Positions 1 to 8,702 of a DNA stretch of 23,973 nt are shown here, one piece after another (within the stretch, counting starts at the first letter, position 1; each line of letters starts with the position of its first letter). Made by a program: the position numbers and the translations under genes. The notes beneath the pieces are model-generated. The model was not told where the DNA came from. It was given only the letters and a program-made list of their open reading frames with translations, and searched no databases. Source of the DNA: JANNPJ01 sp031400005 (lineage in GTDB: Bacteria; Actinomycetota; Actinomycetes; Actinomycetales; Kineosporiaceae); NCBI GenBank assembly GCA_031400005.1, contig JANNPJ010000329.1, positions 1 to 23,973 on the forward strand, given 5' to 3'.

Positions 1-103
1 GAGCCCACCGGCCAGGCGAAACATCACGTTCGGGCACCGGGTTGTCGATGACGAGGCCGCCGAAGGGCGTCCTGAGTCGATTCCCGCTCGCTAGCCTGAG
101 TCC

Positions 104-2652
104 GTGGAGCAGCCGTGGCCCCTCGCTGGCCGGGATGTGGAGCTGCGCGCGGTCACGGCGGCGGTCCGGCCCGGTGCGCCGGGGATCGTGGTGGCCGGCC
201 CGGCCGGGGTGGGCAAGACCAGGCTCGCGCGTGAGGCGCTGGCCGGTTCGGGACACCGAGAAGCGAGGGTCGTCTGGGCCTACGGGAGCACAGCCGCACG
301 GCTGCTGCCGCTTGGTGCGTTCGCGGGCCTGCTCGACGTGCCGACCGGCGACGCGGCGGAGACCATCGGCCGGGCGCTGGACCAGCTCGCCGGGCAGCAG
401 CCGATGGTGCTGGCCGTCGACGACGCGCATCTGCTCGACGAGCACTCCGCGATCGTCTTGCACCGCGTGGTGGTGCGGCGGCTGGCCCCGGTCGTGGTCA
501 CCTTCCGGACCGGCGAGCCGGTGCCCGACACGGTGACGTCGCTGTGGAAAGACGACCACCTCCCGCGCCTGGACTTGGCGCCGCTGGACGTCGCCGAGAC
601 CACCGGCTTGGTCGCCCGCGTGCTCGGCGGGCCGGTCGAGTCGGCCTCCGCGCACCGGTTGTGGACCCTGACGCAGGGCAGCCCGCTGTTCCTGCGGCAC
701 CTGCTGGCTGGGGAAGTGTCCGCAGGCCGGTTCACCCCAGCGTCCGGGATGTGGCGGTGGACCAGCGAGCCGGAGATCTCGCCGGAGCTGGCCGGCCTGC
801 TGGAGCACGAGATCGGCAGCGTCCCCGCGGGCGTGCAGGACGTCGTCGACATGGTGGCACTGGCCGAGCCAGTGGCGGTCCCGACGCTCGCCGCGCTGAC
901 CTCGCCCGCGGACCTCGAGGAGGCCGAGGACCGGGGCCTGGTGCGCACCGACGGGCTGGCTGCTCGACTGGCGCACCCGCTGTACGGCGAGGTGCGGCGC
1001 GCCGCCATGGGCACGCTGCGCGCGCCGCCTGCGCGGCAGGGTGGCGCAGACCCTGGACCAGGCAGCGGACCCGATCATCCGGGCCGTGCTCACCCTCGAC
1101 TCCGACCTGGCCCCGGACCCGGGGCTGTTCCTGCGGGCCGCTGAGGCCGCGACCCGGATGTACGACCTGCCGCTCGCCGAGCGGCTGGCCCGCGCGGCCG
1201 CGACCACCGGCGCCCCCGCCGCCCGGCTGGTGCACGCCGCCTCGCTGTCCTGGCTCAGCCGTGGCGACGAGGCCGAGGCGATCCTCGAGGACGTCGCCGC
1301 GAGCACGCCGGATCCCGTGGTCCGCGGGCTCGCCCACCTGCACCGCACCGGCAACCTGCTGTGGACGATGGCCAGCCCCGACGAGGCGCGCCGGGCGCTC
1401 GCCGCGGCCGCGGCCACCGGCGCGCTCCCGGTCCACGTCGCCGCCATGTCCCTCGCCCTGACTGCCGCGGCCGGGGAGCTGTCCCCGGTGCTGGCCGAAG
1501 GTCCCGAGTTGCTGCACGACGAACTGCCCGACGACCTGGCCCGCATCTTGGTCGCCTCCGCAGTGTCCGCGGCAGCGGCCGTTGCCGGCGATCCCGGGCT
1601 ACTCGACGAGGCCGCGGTTGTGGGCGGGCTCAGCGCCGACCGGGCGCCCACGGTCATCCCGGGGTTCGGGCTCGCGGACTTCCAGGTGCTCGGGCACCGC
1701 CTCGCCGGGACGCCGGAGCGCGCCGACGTCCTAGCCGGGCGGATGCAGTCGGCATCGGCGGACCTGCCCGGCCCGGCCCGGCTGATGGGGACGGTCGTGG
1801 CCGGGCACGCCGCCCTCGCCGGGGGCCGGGTCCGCGACGCGCTGGTCCTGCTGCGTGAGGCGTGGGCCGGGCTGGCGGACTCAGGGCACGAGTTCCGATT
1901 CCGCTGCCGCACGCTGCTGGCCACGGCCGCCGCGCAGGCCGGCGAGGCGGCGCAGGCCGCGGCGCTGCTGGCCGGTATCGACGCCGGCCAGCACCCGGCC
2001 TACCGGCTCTTCGTGCCCGACGACCTGCTCGCGCGGGCGTGGGGGGCGGCCGCAGAGGGGTCGACGACCGAGGCGCTGGGCCACGCTATCGCTGCGGCCG
2101 AACTCGCCCGCGAGACCGAGGCCTGGGCGTACGAGGTGCTCGCCCGGCAGACCGCCGTCCAGTTCGGCGACGCGACCGCGGCGCTGCCCCGCCTCACCGC
2201 GCTGGCCGGGCTGAGCCCGCGGGCCGCGCTGGCCTGCACGCATGCCCGGGCCTGGGCGGATGGGGACGGCGAGGCGCTGCTCGGTGCCGCCGACGCCTGG
2301 AGCCGGCTCGGTGACCTCGTCGCCGCCGGCGACGCAGCGGCTCAGGCGGCCGACGTGCATCGCCGGCAGGGGCGGCAAGGCTCGGCCCTCTCCGCCGCGG
2401 CGCTCGCCGAGAGGCTGGCCGCCCGATCGGGCGCCCGTACCCCGGCCCTGGCCACCGCGGTCCGGCCGCTGCCGCTGACCGCCCCGCGAACGCGAGATCG
2501 TCGTCCTGGCCGCCCGAGGGCTCTCCAACAAGGAGATCGCCAAGCGGCTGACCGTGTCGGTGCGGACCGTCGAGGGCCACCTCTACCGCGCCGGCCACAA
2601 GCTCGGCGTCTCCGAGCGCACCGCGCTGGCGGACGTCCTCGGAATCAAGTAG
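104..2652 (+). pseudogene. LuxR-family large ATP-binding regulator (LAL type), two frameshifts
   Basis: A MalT/LAL-like transcriptional regulator of roughly 850 residues, readable only across three frames. The GTG start at 104 opens an AAA-type NTPase domain with Walker A GPAGVGKTR at about residues 33-41 and Walker B MVLAVDDAHLL at about 101-111. This frame fails near 1018-1030, after HPLYGEVRRAAMGTLR. The next frame continues with a helical repeat region (QTLDQAADPIIRAVLTLDSD onward) to about 2480. A second shift in a CCCC run at 2482-2485 is needed to restore the C-terminal GerE/LuxR helix-turn-helix (LTAREREIVVLAARGLSNKE, then RTVEGHLYRA), ending at TAG 2650-2652. Each junction is repaired by removing one base (the first also by adding two). 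All three segments show normal family sequence and codon bias, so this is either a recent pseudogene or sequencing error in GC runs. Its target is unknown; the cupin gene 77 bp downstream is a neighbour only. Confidence 0.85.
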
Positions 2653-2673
2653 CGCCCTACTCGCTCCCCCGCT

Positions 2674-2689
2674 CCTCCACCGCTGGAGG
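2674..2689 (+). terminator. Small hairpin after the LuxR gene
   Basis: CCTCCA (2674-2679) and TGGAGG (2684-2689) form a perfect 6-bp stem with a 4-nt loop, 21 nt after the LuxR stop codon and upstream of the cupin ribosome binding site. No T-run follows, so it may be a weak terminator or nothing. Confidence 0.25.
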
Positions 2690-2729
2690 CTTGTCGCATC
2701 AGTCACTTGCACCAGCCCGAGGAGGAGCC

Positions 2730-3176
2730 ATGACCACCATCCACGTCTTGCCCGGAGAAGGCCACCACTACCCCATGATCGACGGTGACCACGTGGCAAA
2801 AGCCGCCGTCCAGGACGCCGCCGGCGCTTTCGAACTCTTCGAGGTGGTTGCACCGGCCGCGCCGATGGCACCCCCGCACGTCTCGCCGTGGTCCGGCGTG
2901 CTCTACCTCGTCGAGGGCCGAATCACCGCGCTCGTCGACGGCACGACGTACGACGTGGAGCCCGGCGGTGTCGTCGTCTTCCCGGCCGGCACCCCCAGCA
3001 GCTTCGAAGTCATGGGCGAGTCCGCCCGCTTCGTGGCGGTCACCTCCGGCGACGGCGCTGGGCGCTTCTTCGCCGACTTCGCCGCATCAGTCCCCGCCGA
3101 CCAGCCGGTCGAGGACTCGATGGCCGCGATCCTCTCCGTCACCGAGCGGCACGGCGTCGCGCTGGCCGGCGCCTGA
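2730..3176 (+). CDS. Small cupin-fold protein
   Basis: A 148-residue single-domain cupin with no signal peptide, so probably cytoplasmic. The ATG at 2730 follows a strong ribosome binding site (GAGGAGGAG, 2719-2727). The beta-barrel core spans about residues 35-115, with HVSPWSGVLYLVEGRITALV at 50-69 as cupin motif 1 and EPGGVVVFPAGTPSSFEV at 77-94 as motif 2. The classical metal ligands are mostly absent: motif 1 keeps one histidine (His50) instead of HxH, and motif 2 has serines where the histidine normally sits. A metal-dependent dioxygenase role is therefore unlikely; ligand binding or an isomerase-like role is possible. Substrate unknown. It lies 77 bp after the broken LuxR gene on the same strand and is convergent with the amidohydrolase. 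Confidence 0.8.
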   Translation: MTTIHVLPGEGHHYPMIDGDHVAKAAVQDAAGAFELFEVVAPAAPMAPPHVSPWSGVLYLVEGRITALVDGTTYDVEPGGVVVFPAGTPSSFEVMGESARFVAVTSGDGAGRFFADFAASVPADQPVEDSMAAILSVTERHGVALAGA

Positions 3177-3224
3177 CCGTCGACGTGCCGCAGACGACGC
3201 CGCGGAGCACCGGGGTGGCCTGCA

Positions 3225-3253
3225 GGTCACGGGTCACGGGTCACGGGGTCACG
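3225..3253. repeat. Tandem GGTCACG heptamers over a stop codon
   Basis: Three perfect head-to-tail copies of GGTCACG (3225-3231, 3232-3238, 3239-3245) and a fourth displaced by one G (3247-3253) lie between the convergent cupin and amidohydrolase genes. The stop codon of the amidohydrolase (3241-3243, minus strand) lies inside the third copy. Confidence 0.8.
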
Positions 3254-4119
3254 GCGGCCGGGTGAGGGTGAGGCTCGTCGCCGGGCAGTCCCGGCCCTCG
3301 ATACGTCGCCGTGGCGGTCCCACTCATGATCAGGCCTCGCTCGTCGTCCGTCAGGTCCGCAGTGGCATCGGCCACCAGGTCCAGCCATCCGGGGTAGCTG
3401 ACGCTCAGGCTCGCCACCGGCCAGTCGCTACCGAACATGCACCGAGCGGGCCCGAAAACGTCGATCGCATGCTGCAGAAACGGGCGAATGGCTGCCGACG
3501 TGCAGGTGGTCTCGTCGGCTTCACTGGTCAGCCCGGACAGCTTGCACCGAACATTGGGCAGCATCGCCAACCGGCTCAGGTCCGCCGCCCACGGGTTACG
3601 CCGTCCGGCCGCGACGTCGGGCTTTCCCAGATGATCCAGCACGAAGTCCACCTCCTGGCACTGCTCGGCCAGCGCGGTGACCTCGGCCAACTGGTGATGA
3701 CGCACGCAGAGGTCAGCGACCAGGTGATGCTGGGCCAATTGCTGGACTCCGGCGACGAACTGCGGTTGGAGGGCGAAACCTGGCTCTTCGTCCTGCAACA
3801 ACCGGCGGACGCCGACCACCAGTGGTTGACCGGCGAGCGCCGCGAGTTGCTCGGCGCAGTCCGGCCCTTGCTCCAGAGGGAGGGCAGCCACGACTCCCCG
3901 GATCGGCGCGCCCTGGCGGGCCAGGCCCTGAAACCACGCCACCTCGGCCGCTGCTTGCGGCCACAGGCAGTCGGCCTGGACGACAATCACCGCGTCGACG
4001 GAAGCACCGGCGGCGTCGAAATCTGGCGGCCGGAACGCCCGGTTCAGTCCGGGATTCGCGCTCAGCCAAGGGTAGTCGAGGACGGCGGGATCCCAGAAAT
4101 GCACGTGACTGTCAAGCAT
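3241..4119 (-). CDS. Amidohydrolase family 2, L-fuconolactonase-like sugar lactonase
   Basis: A TIM-barrel metal-dependent hydrolase of about 292 residues, probably opening a sugar-acid lactone (L-fuconolactone, L-galactonolactone or L-rhamnonolactone type). The chosen ATG gives MLDSHVHFWDP at the extreme N-terminus, as usual in this family, with a GGAG 9 nt upstream. In-frame starts at 4146 (ATG, 1-bp TGATG overlap with the upstream ATPase stop) and 4149 (GTG) are also possible and would add 9 or 10 residues. Family landmarks are the HVH metal motif at residues 5-7, a second histidine pair near 141, DHLGKP near 162-167, a conserved lysine in CKLSGL near 193, and FGSDWPV near 229-235 carrying the catalytic aspartate. 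The C-terminus is degenerate and runs into a heptamer repeat. It is the last gene of the ABC/mutarotase operon, which supports a lactone step after import. The exact lactone is inferred. Confidence 0.82.
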   Translation of the reverse strand: MLDSHVHFWDPAVLDYPWLSANPGLNRAFRPPDFDAAGASVDAVIVVQADCLWPQAAAEVAWFQGLARQGAPIRGVVAALPLEQGPDCAEQLAALAGQPLVVGVRRLLQDEEPGFALQPQFVAGVQQLAQHHLVADLCVRHHQLAEVTALAEQCQEVDFVLDHLGKPDVAAGRRNPWAADLSRLAMLPNVRCKLSGLTSEADETTCTSAAIRPFLQHAIDVFGPARCMFGSDWPVASLSVSYPGWLDLVADATADLTDDERGLIMSGTATATYRGPGLPGDEPHPHPAAVTP

Positions 4120-4145
4120 GGCCACTCGCTCCGGCCGGGCGGCCA

Positions 4146-5069
4146 TCACTCCTGCGCCTGCCCGTCGCGATCCGACGCCGGTGAGGGCGTGGCACCTCTA
4201 CCTGTTCGCGCTTTTCGGTACTCGGTGACCATGAGGTCGGTCAGCTCGGCCAGGGAGGTTCTGGAGGCGGGCTTGTCGAAGGTGATCTGGCCGTGCTGCA
4301 GCACATTGACCCGGTCGCAGACCTCGAGGATCTGAGCGTAGTTGTGGGCAATGATGATGATCGAGATCCGGCCGGTGGCCCGCAAATCCTGGATCAGGTC
4401 GAGAATCAGGGCCCCCTCCTTGGCTCCCATGGCAGCCAGCGGCTCGTCGAGCAGCAGCACCTTGGAGTCGGAGAACACCGCCCGCGCAACGGCAATCGCC
4501 TGGCGCTGGCCGCCGGACAGCTTGGCCACCTCGACTCCGACATCGCCAATCGTGCTGATTCCCAGCGACTTCAGGTGCTCGGCAGCCTGCCGCCGCATCG
4601 TCCGATTCCGCAGCAGCCGCAGGCGAACCGGCTCCCGGTTGAGGAACATGTTGTGGTAGATGGACAGTTGGTTCACCAACGCAAGGTCCTGATAGACGAT
4701 GTCGATCCCGAGCGAGCGAGCGTGGTCGACGCTTCGCAGAGTGACCGGCACGCCGTCCAGGAGGATCCGGCCGGAGTCCGGCCGGTGAAACCCGCACAAC
4801 GCCTTGACGAGCGTCGACTTGCCGGCGCCGTTGTCTCCGATCAGCCCGAGAACCTCGCCGTAGCCGAGCCGGAGATTGACGTCGGACAGCGCCACTACGG
4901 CCCCGAAACGCTTGGTCACGTGCTCGACCTGAAACACGTTTTCCGTCAAGGGGCCGGTCCCCGGCCCGGGGACGCTGTCCTGGGCGGGTACGCCCACCCT
5001 TGGGTTGGGCGACGGATTGGACGACGGGTCGGACGCCGGATCGGACGTCGGGCTGGTTGCCGGGGACAT
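4146..5069 (-). CDS. CUT2 sugar ABC transporter ATPase, single domain
   Basis: A 307-residue ATP-binding subunit energising a ribose/fructose-type (CUT2) sugar importer with the adjacent RbsC-like permease. The ATG at 5069 sits in TGATG with the permease stop (1-bp overlap) behind an AGGAGG site, so translation is coupled; a longer in-frame extension covers the permease and was rejected. Residues 1-45 are an unusual Ser/Pro/Asn/Asp-rich low-complexity leader, encoded by imperfect GGACG repeats. The ATPase domain follows: Walker A GDNGAGKST, the VYQDLAL Q-loop region, signature LSGGQRQ, Walker B KVLLLDEP, and an H-loop in IIIIAHNY. RbsA-type CUT2 ATPases are usually double length (about 500 residues); this one has a single domain like FrcA of fructose importers, and presumably works as a homodimer. 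Confidence 0.9.
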   Translation of the reverse strand: MSPATSPTSDPASDPSSNPSPNPRVGVPAQDSVPGPGTGPLTENVFQVEHVTKRFGAVVALSDVNLRLGYGEVLGLIGDNGAGKSTLVKALCGFHRPDSGRILLDGVPVTLRSVDHARSLGIDIVYQDLALVNQLSIYHNMFLNREPVRLRLLRNRTMRRQAAEHLKSLGISTIGDVGVEVAKLSGGQRQAIAVARAVFSDSKVLLLDEPLAAMGAKEGALILDLIQDLRATGRISIIIIAHNYAQILEVCDRVNVLQHGQITFDKPASRTSLAELTDLMVTEYRKARTGRGATPSPASDRDGQAQE

Positions 5070-6124
5070 CAGGAACCTCCTGAGCGTCTCAGTCGGGCGA
5101 GGTACTGGTTGACGATCATCGAGATGAGGATCGCGGTGCCCAGGATGAGGAAGAACGGGTTGGCACTGATCCCGATCAGGTTGAACCCGTTCTGCAGCAC
5201 GGCGAGGACGACGGCGCCGAGCAGGGCGCCGATCACTGTCCCCGAGCCTCCAGCGAGTGCTGTGCCGCCGATCACCGCGGCCGAGATCGCGGTGAACGTC
5301 ACGCCCGTGCCACCGCCCAGGTTCGGGTCGATGGTGTGGACCCGAAACGCTTCCATGATCCCGGCCATCGCTCCGAGCACGCTGGTGATCATGAAGTTGC
5401 CGATCTTGATTCGGTTCACCCTGATGCCGGCCTCGGTGGCGCCCAACAGGTTGCCGCCGACCGACACCGTGTAGATGCCCCACCGGGTCTGGGTCAGCAC
5501 CACGTGGAAGCAGGCCACGATCGCCAGGCACCAGATCAGCGTGGCCCAGTCGGCCGATCCGAACCACGACCGGATCCTGCCCTCCATGCTCGGCGGGATC
5601 TCCGCCGGGTAGGCGTTCGATGTCGTCAGCACGATGCCCTGCAACACGTAAAACGTGCCTAGCGTGGTGACGAACGACGGGACCTTGAGCAGGCACACCA
5701 CAATGCCGTTGAACAAGCCCACCAGCGCGCAGAGCCCGATGGCGAGCAGAATCGACGGAATCGGGGGCACGCCCCAGAAGTCGGCGGCATAGTGCATCAG
5801 GAATGGCGCCATCGCGAACACCATCCCGACCGACAGGTCGATCTCCCCGCTGACCAGCAACAGGACGATCCCCACTGCCACGATCGCCCCGGGCGCGGAG
5901 GCCTGGGCGATGTTGACGAGGTTCGCGCGTTCCAGGAAGAACTCCGAGGAGAACCGGAAGTACACCATCAGCCCGATCAGGACGACCAGGACGCTGGCCT
6001 CCCGCCGGAGCAGAAAGATTTGGCCCAGCCCACCCAACATTCGTGGCCAGGTGGGCGCCCGCTCGGCGCCGGTGCGGCTGTCACGCACCGGCGCCGAAGG
6101 GCGGTTCAGTTGCGGTGCAGTCAC
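5069..6124 (-). CDS. CUT2 sugar ABC transporter permease (RbsC family)
   Basis: A 351-residue inner-membrane permease with about 8-10 hydrophobic helices. It forms the sugar channel with the ATPase encoded next and receives substrate from the binding protein encoded just before. The GTG start at 6124 follows a GGAAGG-like site. Family hallmarks are the N-terminal VLVVLIGLMVYFRFSSEFFL helix, GEIDLSVGMVFAMAP (the conserved D-L-S-x-G loop), LNG-type FNGIVVCLL, VGGNLLGATEAGI (matching the family GGN-x-x-A-A loop), and near the end SAAVIGGTALAGGSGTVIGALLGA. The first about 30 residues are a polar cytoplasmic leader. It begins 39 bp after the binding-protein gene. Confidence 0.92.
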   Translation of the reverse strand: MTAPQLNRPSAPVRDSRTGAERAPTWPRMLGGLGQIFLLRREASVLVVLIGLMVYFRFSSEFFLERANLVNIAQASAPGAIVAVGIVLLLVSGEIDLSVGMVFAMAPFLMHYAADFWGVPPIPSILLAIGLCALVGLFNGIVVCLLKVPSFVTTLGTFYVLQGIVLTTSNAYPAEIPPSMEGRIRSWFGSADWATLIWCLAIVACFHVVLTQTRWGIYTVSVGGNLLGATEAGIRVNRIKIGNFMITSVLGAMAGIMEAFRVHTIDPNLGGGTGVTFTAISAAVIGGTALAGGSGTVIGALLGAVVLAVLQNGFNLIGISANPFFLILGTAILISMIVNQYLARLRRSGGS

Positions 6125-6163
6125 GCCCTGTTTCCTTCCCCTGATACGGACTAGGACAGGCCC

Positions 6164-7330
6164 CTAAGCGTGGGCGATGGCGCCGCTGCGTTCCACCATC
6201 TTGGGCGCCTCGTTCGAGCCTTGGTAGCGGGTTTTCGTCGTCTGATAGGGAGCGACGTTGTCCTTGGTGACGAAGAGCAGGCCGGTGTTCGTGACCGGTG
6301 GCGAGATCAAACCGCCGCTGATCTTGTAGAGGTAAAGCGCCAGCACTGGCAGGAAGCCCTGCAGGTAGGGCTGCTGATCGATGGTGTAATCGAGATCCCC
6401 CGTCTTGACCGACGCCAGCGTCTCGGGCACCAGGTCGAACCCACCGGCCACCTTGAGCCCTTTGCTACGCAGGTCGTACTTCTTCGCCACCTGCCCGATG
6501 CTCTGCGTCGAACCGGCGTCCACGGCCAACAGTCCGGCGACGTTCTGGTGGCCTTGGACGTACGCGTCGATGATCGACAACCCCTTGGTGATGTCCGCGT
6601 TGGTGGCCACCGCCTTGAAGCTGATCGACTTGCCCGACTCCTTGATCGCCGCTTCGGCACCGTCGATCCGGGGCTGGATGTTCAGCTGCCCGGGGGTGGC
6701 GATGAAGGCCGCGACCTCGCCGCCATCGATCTGCTCCAGCGCCCGCTGCCCGAGGGCGTACCCCGACTCGTACAACCCTTGCCCGATGTAGGCGAGCCGG
6801 TTGGTGCCGACGTCGTCCCGCGCGCCGTCGGCGTTGTACGAGACCACCGGGATACCGGCGTCCAGAGCCTTGTCGACCGGTTGGCGGAAGGCGGTCTTGT
6901 CCACGACGGCCAGGGCCAGACCGTCCGCCCTAGCCGTCACCGCGGTGTTCGTGGCGTTCACCATTTCCGCGACGATCGAGTCCTTGGAACCGGTCCACTG
7001 GAACTCGCAGCCCAGGAGCTTGCACGCGTCCTCGGCGCCATACTGCGTCGGCGTGAAAAACGGATTCGTCGTGACGTGACAGACGAACACGAACTTCCAT
7101 TTCGGCGTCGCGGGGAAGTTGCCGATCGCAGCACCCGCAGCCCCGGTCGCCTTTCCGGATCCGTTACCCTCCGAGTCGTCGGTGCAGGCCGACAGCAGCG
7201 CTGTGGCTGCCAGCGACGCGCTGGCCAGGCCGGCCCCGCCGAGCAGTCGGCGGCGGGTCAAGCCTTTTAGTCCAAGCGTGTCGATCGCCCGCTCGACCAC
7301 GGGATCACCTGTGGAATCACACTTGTGCAT
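6164..7330 (-). CDS. CUT2 sugar-binding lipoprotein with twin-arginine signal
   Basis: A 388-residue periplasmic-binding-protein-like (Peripla_BP_4, RbsB-type) lipoprotein that captures the sugar outside the membrane for the adjacent permease. The ATG at 7330 follows GAGGAG with 6 nt spacing; longer in-frame readings run back into the epimerase gene. The N-region is long and ends in TRRRLLGGAGL (about residues 25-35), a twin-arginine motif, then a hydrophobic stretch and the lipobox LLSAC with Cys49 as the lipidation site, then a Gly/Ser/Asp linker. The mature domain starts near KWKFVFVCHVTTNPFFTPTQ, with ADGLALAVVDK, GIPVVSYNAD and FIATPGQLNIQPRIDGAEAA typical of the family. It lies 40 bp after the mutarotase gene. 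The ligand cannot be read from sequence. Confidence 0.9.
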   Translation of the reverse strand: MHKCDSTGDPVVERAIDTLGLKGLTRRRLLGGAGLASASLAATALLSACTDDSEGNGSGKATGAAGAAIGNFPATPKWKFVFVCHVTTNPFFTPTQYGAEDACKLLGCEFQWTGSKDSIVAEMVNATNTAVTARADGLALAVVDKTAFRQPVDKALDAGIPVVSYNADGARDDVGTNRLAYIGQGLYESGYALGQRALEQIDGGEVAAFIATPGQLNIQPRIDGAEAAIKESGKSISFKAVATNADITKGLSIIDAYVQGHQNVAGLLAVDAGSTQSIGQVAKKYDLRSKGLKVAGGFDLVPETLASVKTGDLDYTIDQQPYLQGFLPVLALYLYKISGGLISPPVTNTGLLFVTKDNVAPYQTTKTRYQGSNEAPKMVERSGAIAHA

Positions 7331-7370
7331 CCTGATCTCCTCACCGCTCGCAGCGAAATGGGTTGCGACG

Positions 7371-8594
7371 TCAGTGCTCGACGCCGAATTGGTAGACAGT
7401 CGTGGTCCGGTACACCTGGCCGGGCCGGAGCACTGCGGAGGGGAAGTTGGCGTGGTTGGGCGAGTCCGGGTAGTGCTGGGTCTCCAGAGCCAGGCCGTCC
7501 CCCTGCCGGTACATTCGGCCGCTCGTGCCAACGAGGGTGCCGTCGAGGAAGTTGCCGGAGTAGAACTGGATGCCTGGTTCGGTGGTCAGCACGCGGAGCA
7601 CGCGGCCGCTGGTCGGGTCGGTCAGGCGGGCGGCGAGTTCGAGACCTGCGCCCGAACCCGAGTGGCGACGATCGAGCACCCAGTTGTGATCGTAGCCGCG
7701 GCCGATGACGAGTTGCTTGAAGCCGTCGCGGATGCGGTCACCGACGGCCGTGGCGTGCCGGAAGTCCATCGGGGTGCCGCCCACGCGAGCCAGTTCACCG
7801 GTCGGGATCAGCGTGGCGTCGACCGGCGTGTATCGGCTGGCCGGCAGCAGCAACGTGTGGTCCTCGATCGAGCCAGTGCCCTCACCTTGCAGGTTGAAGT
7901 ACGCATGGTTGGTCAGGTTGACGACCGTCGCCTTGGTCGTGGTGGCCTGGTAGTCCATCCGAATGCCGTTGCTGTCGGTCAGTGTGTACGTCACCGTGGT
8001 GGCTAGCCGGCCCGGGTAGCCCTGGTCGCCGTCGGGGCTGGTGAATCGCATCACGAGCCCGACCGAGCCGTTCTTGCGGAACGGCTTCGCAGACCAGATG
8101 CGCTTGTCGAAACCGACCGTCCCGCCATGCAAACTGTTCGGTTCGTTGTTGATCGGCAACTGGTATGTCGTGCCATCGAGGGTGAACCGGCCCTTGGCGA
8201 TCCGGTTCGCGTACCGGCCGGTGATAGAGCCGAAGTACGGGCTCTTAGCCACGTAGTCGGCCAGGTTGTCGAAACCGAGCGTCACGTTGGCCAGACGCCC
8301 ACGCCGGTCAGGGACGTCGATCGACTGCAGAATCCCGCCATAGGTGAGGATCCGCACCCGTACCCCGTGCCGGTTCGTCAGCGTCCAGCGCTGCACCGCG
8401 CCCTCGGCGGTGCTGCCCCAGGGCTCGGAGCTGATCGACGCTCCGCCCCCACGAACGGCCGAAACCGTTCTGGTATCAGTAGGATTAGCTGCACTCGGAC
8501 TGGAAGCTGAGATTAGACCGACCGCCATGACCGCGGCTCCGGCGAGAACTCCAAACATGCCACGGGGTACCACCCGGGCCGGTAACGACGTCAT
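7371..8594 (-). CDS. Secreted aldose 1-epimerase (galactose mutarotase family)
   Basis: A 407-residue GalM-fold enzyme interconverting alpha and beta anomers of a free aldose. The start at 8594 is chosen because it gives a classical signal peptide (MTSLPARVVPRG, a hydrophobic core FGVLAGAAVMAVGLISA, then Ala/Ser cleavage region near residue 36); a GGAGG site lies 12 nt upstream. The catalytic domain runs from about residue 65 to the end, with GRYANRIAKGRF at 126-137, NNEPNSLHGG at 149-158 (substrate His156), NLTNHAYFNL at 226-235 (catalytic His230), YDHNW at 301-305 and LALETQHYPDSPN at 368-380 (catalytic Glu371), so it looks active. Export is notable because GalM itself is cytoplasmic. It leads the second importer module, suggesting anomer supply to the binding protein. 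Confidence 0.92.
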   Translation of the reverse strand: MTSLPARVVPRGMFGVLAGAAVMAVGLISASSPSAANPTDTRTVSAVRGGGASISSEPWGSTAEGAVQRWTLTNRHGVRVRILTYGGILQSIDVPDRRGRLANVTLGFDNLADYVAKSPYFGSITGRYANRIAKGRFTLDGTTYQLPINNEPNSLHGGTVGFDKRIWSAKPFRKNGSVGLVMRFTSPDGDQGYPGRLATTVTYTLTDSNGIRMDYQATTTKATVVNLTNHAYFNLQGEGTGSIEDHTLLLPASRYTPVDATLIPTGELARVGGTPMDFRHATAVGDRIRDGFKQLVIGRGYDHNWVLDRRHSGSGAGLELAARLTDPTSGRVLRVLTTEPGIQFYSGNFLDGTLVGTSGRMYRQGDGLALETQHYPDSPNHANFPSAVLRPGQVYRTTTVYQFGVEH

Positions 8595-8702
8595 GGACAC
8601 GGAAGACCTCCGGTAAATAAACGGCCCACTGCTGAGCCCGGAAGGACGGCAAACCTCGATCGTAATCACAGATCTCGAAGCACGCGCGCACGTTGTGGAA
8701 AT

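Noticed and set aside
2785..4335. Long plus-strand open frame (about 516 codons) across the cupin and opposite the lactonase
   Set aside because: It is a high-GC shadow: no domain similarity, starts out of frame inside the cupin gene, and lies antisense to a clear lactonase.
6164..7531. Longer binding-protein start (67 residues further upstream)
   Set aside because: It would overlap the epimerase coding region and bury the twin-arginine signal; the ATG at 7330 has a good ribosome binding site.
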